A stretch of 64,000 bases of DNA from Mycobacterium xenopi. GTDB taxonomy: Bacteria; Actinomycetota; Actinomycetes; Mycobacteriales; Mycobacteriaceae. The translations under genes and the position numbers were made by a program. Below, piece after piece: positions 63,387 to 64,000 of the stretch; within the stretch, counting starts at the first letter, position 1; every line of letters begins with the position of its first letter. The stretch is taken from the NCBI RefSeq assembly GCF_009936235.1, contig NZ_AP022314.1, positions 4,588,001-4,652,000 on the forward strand. The letters are read 5' to 3'. A model generated the notes under the pieces. That model had not been told where the DNA came from and made no database searches. It saw nothing but the letters and a program-made list of their open reading frames with translations.

Positions 63387-64000
63387 TTAGTAGGCAAACG
63401 ACAGCGGCGCGACCTGTTCTTGGTCGGGTGATGGGCGCGGCACCGGTTCGGCGTCGTGTTCCTGGGGCCCCGCGGCCACATAGCGGCGCAGCAGCCAGAA
63501 CCAAATGACCGCGAGCGCGGCATAAACCAGGGTTAGCGTTGCCAGTGAGAACATCACCATTGCCGGTGCGTGATCAGAAACAGCCTGCGCCACGGTGATT
63601 CGGATCGATTGATCTCCACCTGGATTGGGCACCACGACCCAGGGTTGCCGTCCCATCTCGGTGAACACCCAGCCGGCGCTGTTGGCCAAAAATGGCGTGG
63701 GGATGGTCAACAGCGCCAGCCAGGAAAACCACTGCCGGTCCACGACCCGTTTACCGCGCGTCATCCACAGCGCGACAATGGAAAACAACGAGGGTACTAC
63801 AAGGAGCCCCACCATGACGCGAAATGCCCAGTACGTCACGAACAGGTTCGGTCGGTAGTCTCCCGGACCAAACTGCTTCTCGTAGCGCTGCTGAATATCC
63901 TTGACGCCTTCCAGCGTGACGCCGCTGAACTTCCCTTCCGCCAGGAAGGGAAGCACGTATCGAGCCTCGATCACGCGTGTGATGCTGTCGCAATTATTGT
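63387..64000 (-). CDS. cydA: Cytochrome bd oxidase subunit I CydA, 3' part
   Basis: C-terminal portion of CydA; the frame is still open at the right edge of the window, so the 5' end lies beyond base 64000. Visible features: FRVMVGLLVVPSLFSIVALW, a WVFTEMGRQPWVVV block (conserved haem-proximal GRQPW) and the final membrane helix ALAVIWFWLLRRYVA. Translation from an internal GTG at 63974 would give only 195 aa and is not the real start. Confidence 0.93.
   Translation of the reverse strand, partial: NNCDSITRVIEARYVLPFLAEGKFSGVTLEGVKDIQQRYEKQFGPGDYRPNLFVTYWAFRVMVGLLVVPSLFSIVALWMTRGKRVVDRQWFSWLALLTIPTPFLANSAGWVFTEMGRQPWVVVPNPGGDQSIRITVAQAVSDHAPAMVMFSLATLTLVYAALAVIWFWLLRRYVAAGPQEHDAEPVPRPSPDQEQVAPLSFAY

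Noticed and set aside
63387..63974. A separate 195-aa membrane protein
   Set aside because: The frame stays open to the window edge and the sequence is the C-terminal part of CydA.
1..64000. tRNA, rRNA or riboswitch
   Set aside because: No cloverleaf, rRNA-like stretch or conserved riboswitch core was seen by eye; a covariance-model scan would be needed for certainty.

Overview
The window is chromosomal DNA from a Mycobacterium. It is very GC-rich and carries a complete type VII secretion locus, PE/PPE genes, an aftD arabinosyltransferase, many fadD/fadE genes and an AAC(2') acetyltransferase. Gene order follows, in inverted orientation, the M. tuberculosis block Rv0294 to Rv0235c (names recalled from memory). 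Differences include an extra amidase, a second narK, an extra TetR gene, and cydAB at the right edge. The species cannot be fixed from sequence alone.

Layout. (1) 37-16460: trans-aconitate methyltransferase (tam), an amidohydrolase, then the whole ESX-3 secretion operon on the minus strand: eccA3-eccB3-eccC3-PE5-PPE4-esxG-esxH-espG3-eccD3-mycP3-eccE3. mycP3 and eccE3 carry apparent frameshifts. The leader upstream of eccA3 holds IdeR-like and Zur-like sites, fitting the iron/zinc role of ESX-3. (2) 16917-26845: a TIGR00027-type methyltransferase, a DUF2236 oxygenase with divergent TetR, a glyoxalase-fold protein, an alpha/beta hydrolase, fadE6, fadD2 and a LigD-like polymerase-domain protein. 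(3) 26872-30681: TetR, a Tat/lipoprotein siderophore-binding protein, PxpB/PxpC (5-oxoproline metabolism) and AAC(2'). (4) 30817-33951: an amidase gene cut by a 1693-bp IS1380-family element with a 5-bp target duplication. (5) 34249-42163: nitrate/nitrite module with two narK paralogues, a HemD-like/winged-helix protein, a sirohydrochlorin chelatase-like protein, nirD and a frameshifted nirB. The two narK genes and nirB each have an upstream GlnR-like site of identical geometry. (6) 42408-47245: Hsp20, a small conserved protein, the succinate dehydrogenase operon and a 53-aa ORF. (7) 47602-53966: fadE5, fadA2, fabG4, htdX and a TetR regulator; a shared palindromic operator links the regulator to the fatty-acid genes. 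(8) 54045-61599: lpqI, a small secreted protein, aftD ending in a 56-bp tandem repeat, and a lipase-maturation-factor-like membrane protein. (9) 61899-64000: a molbindin-like protein, cydB and the 3' part of cydA.

Common threads are metal-responsive secretion (ESX-3), nitrogen assimilation under probable GlnR control, and lipid beta-oxidation/synthesis under TetR regulators. The most informative non-coding structures are the three GlnR-like boxes, the IdeR/Zur-like leader, the TetR operator set and the minisatellite at the aftD 3' end. No wholly new multi-gene system was found. Four single-gene frameshifts, all explicable by lost G/C bases, are either decay or sequencing error and need raw-read confirmation.
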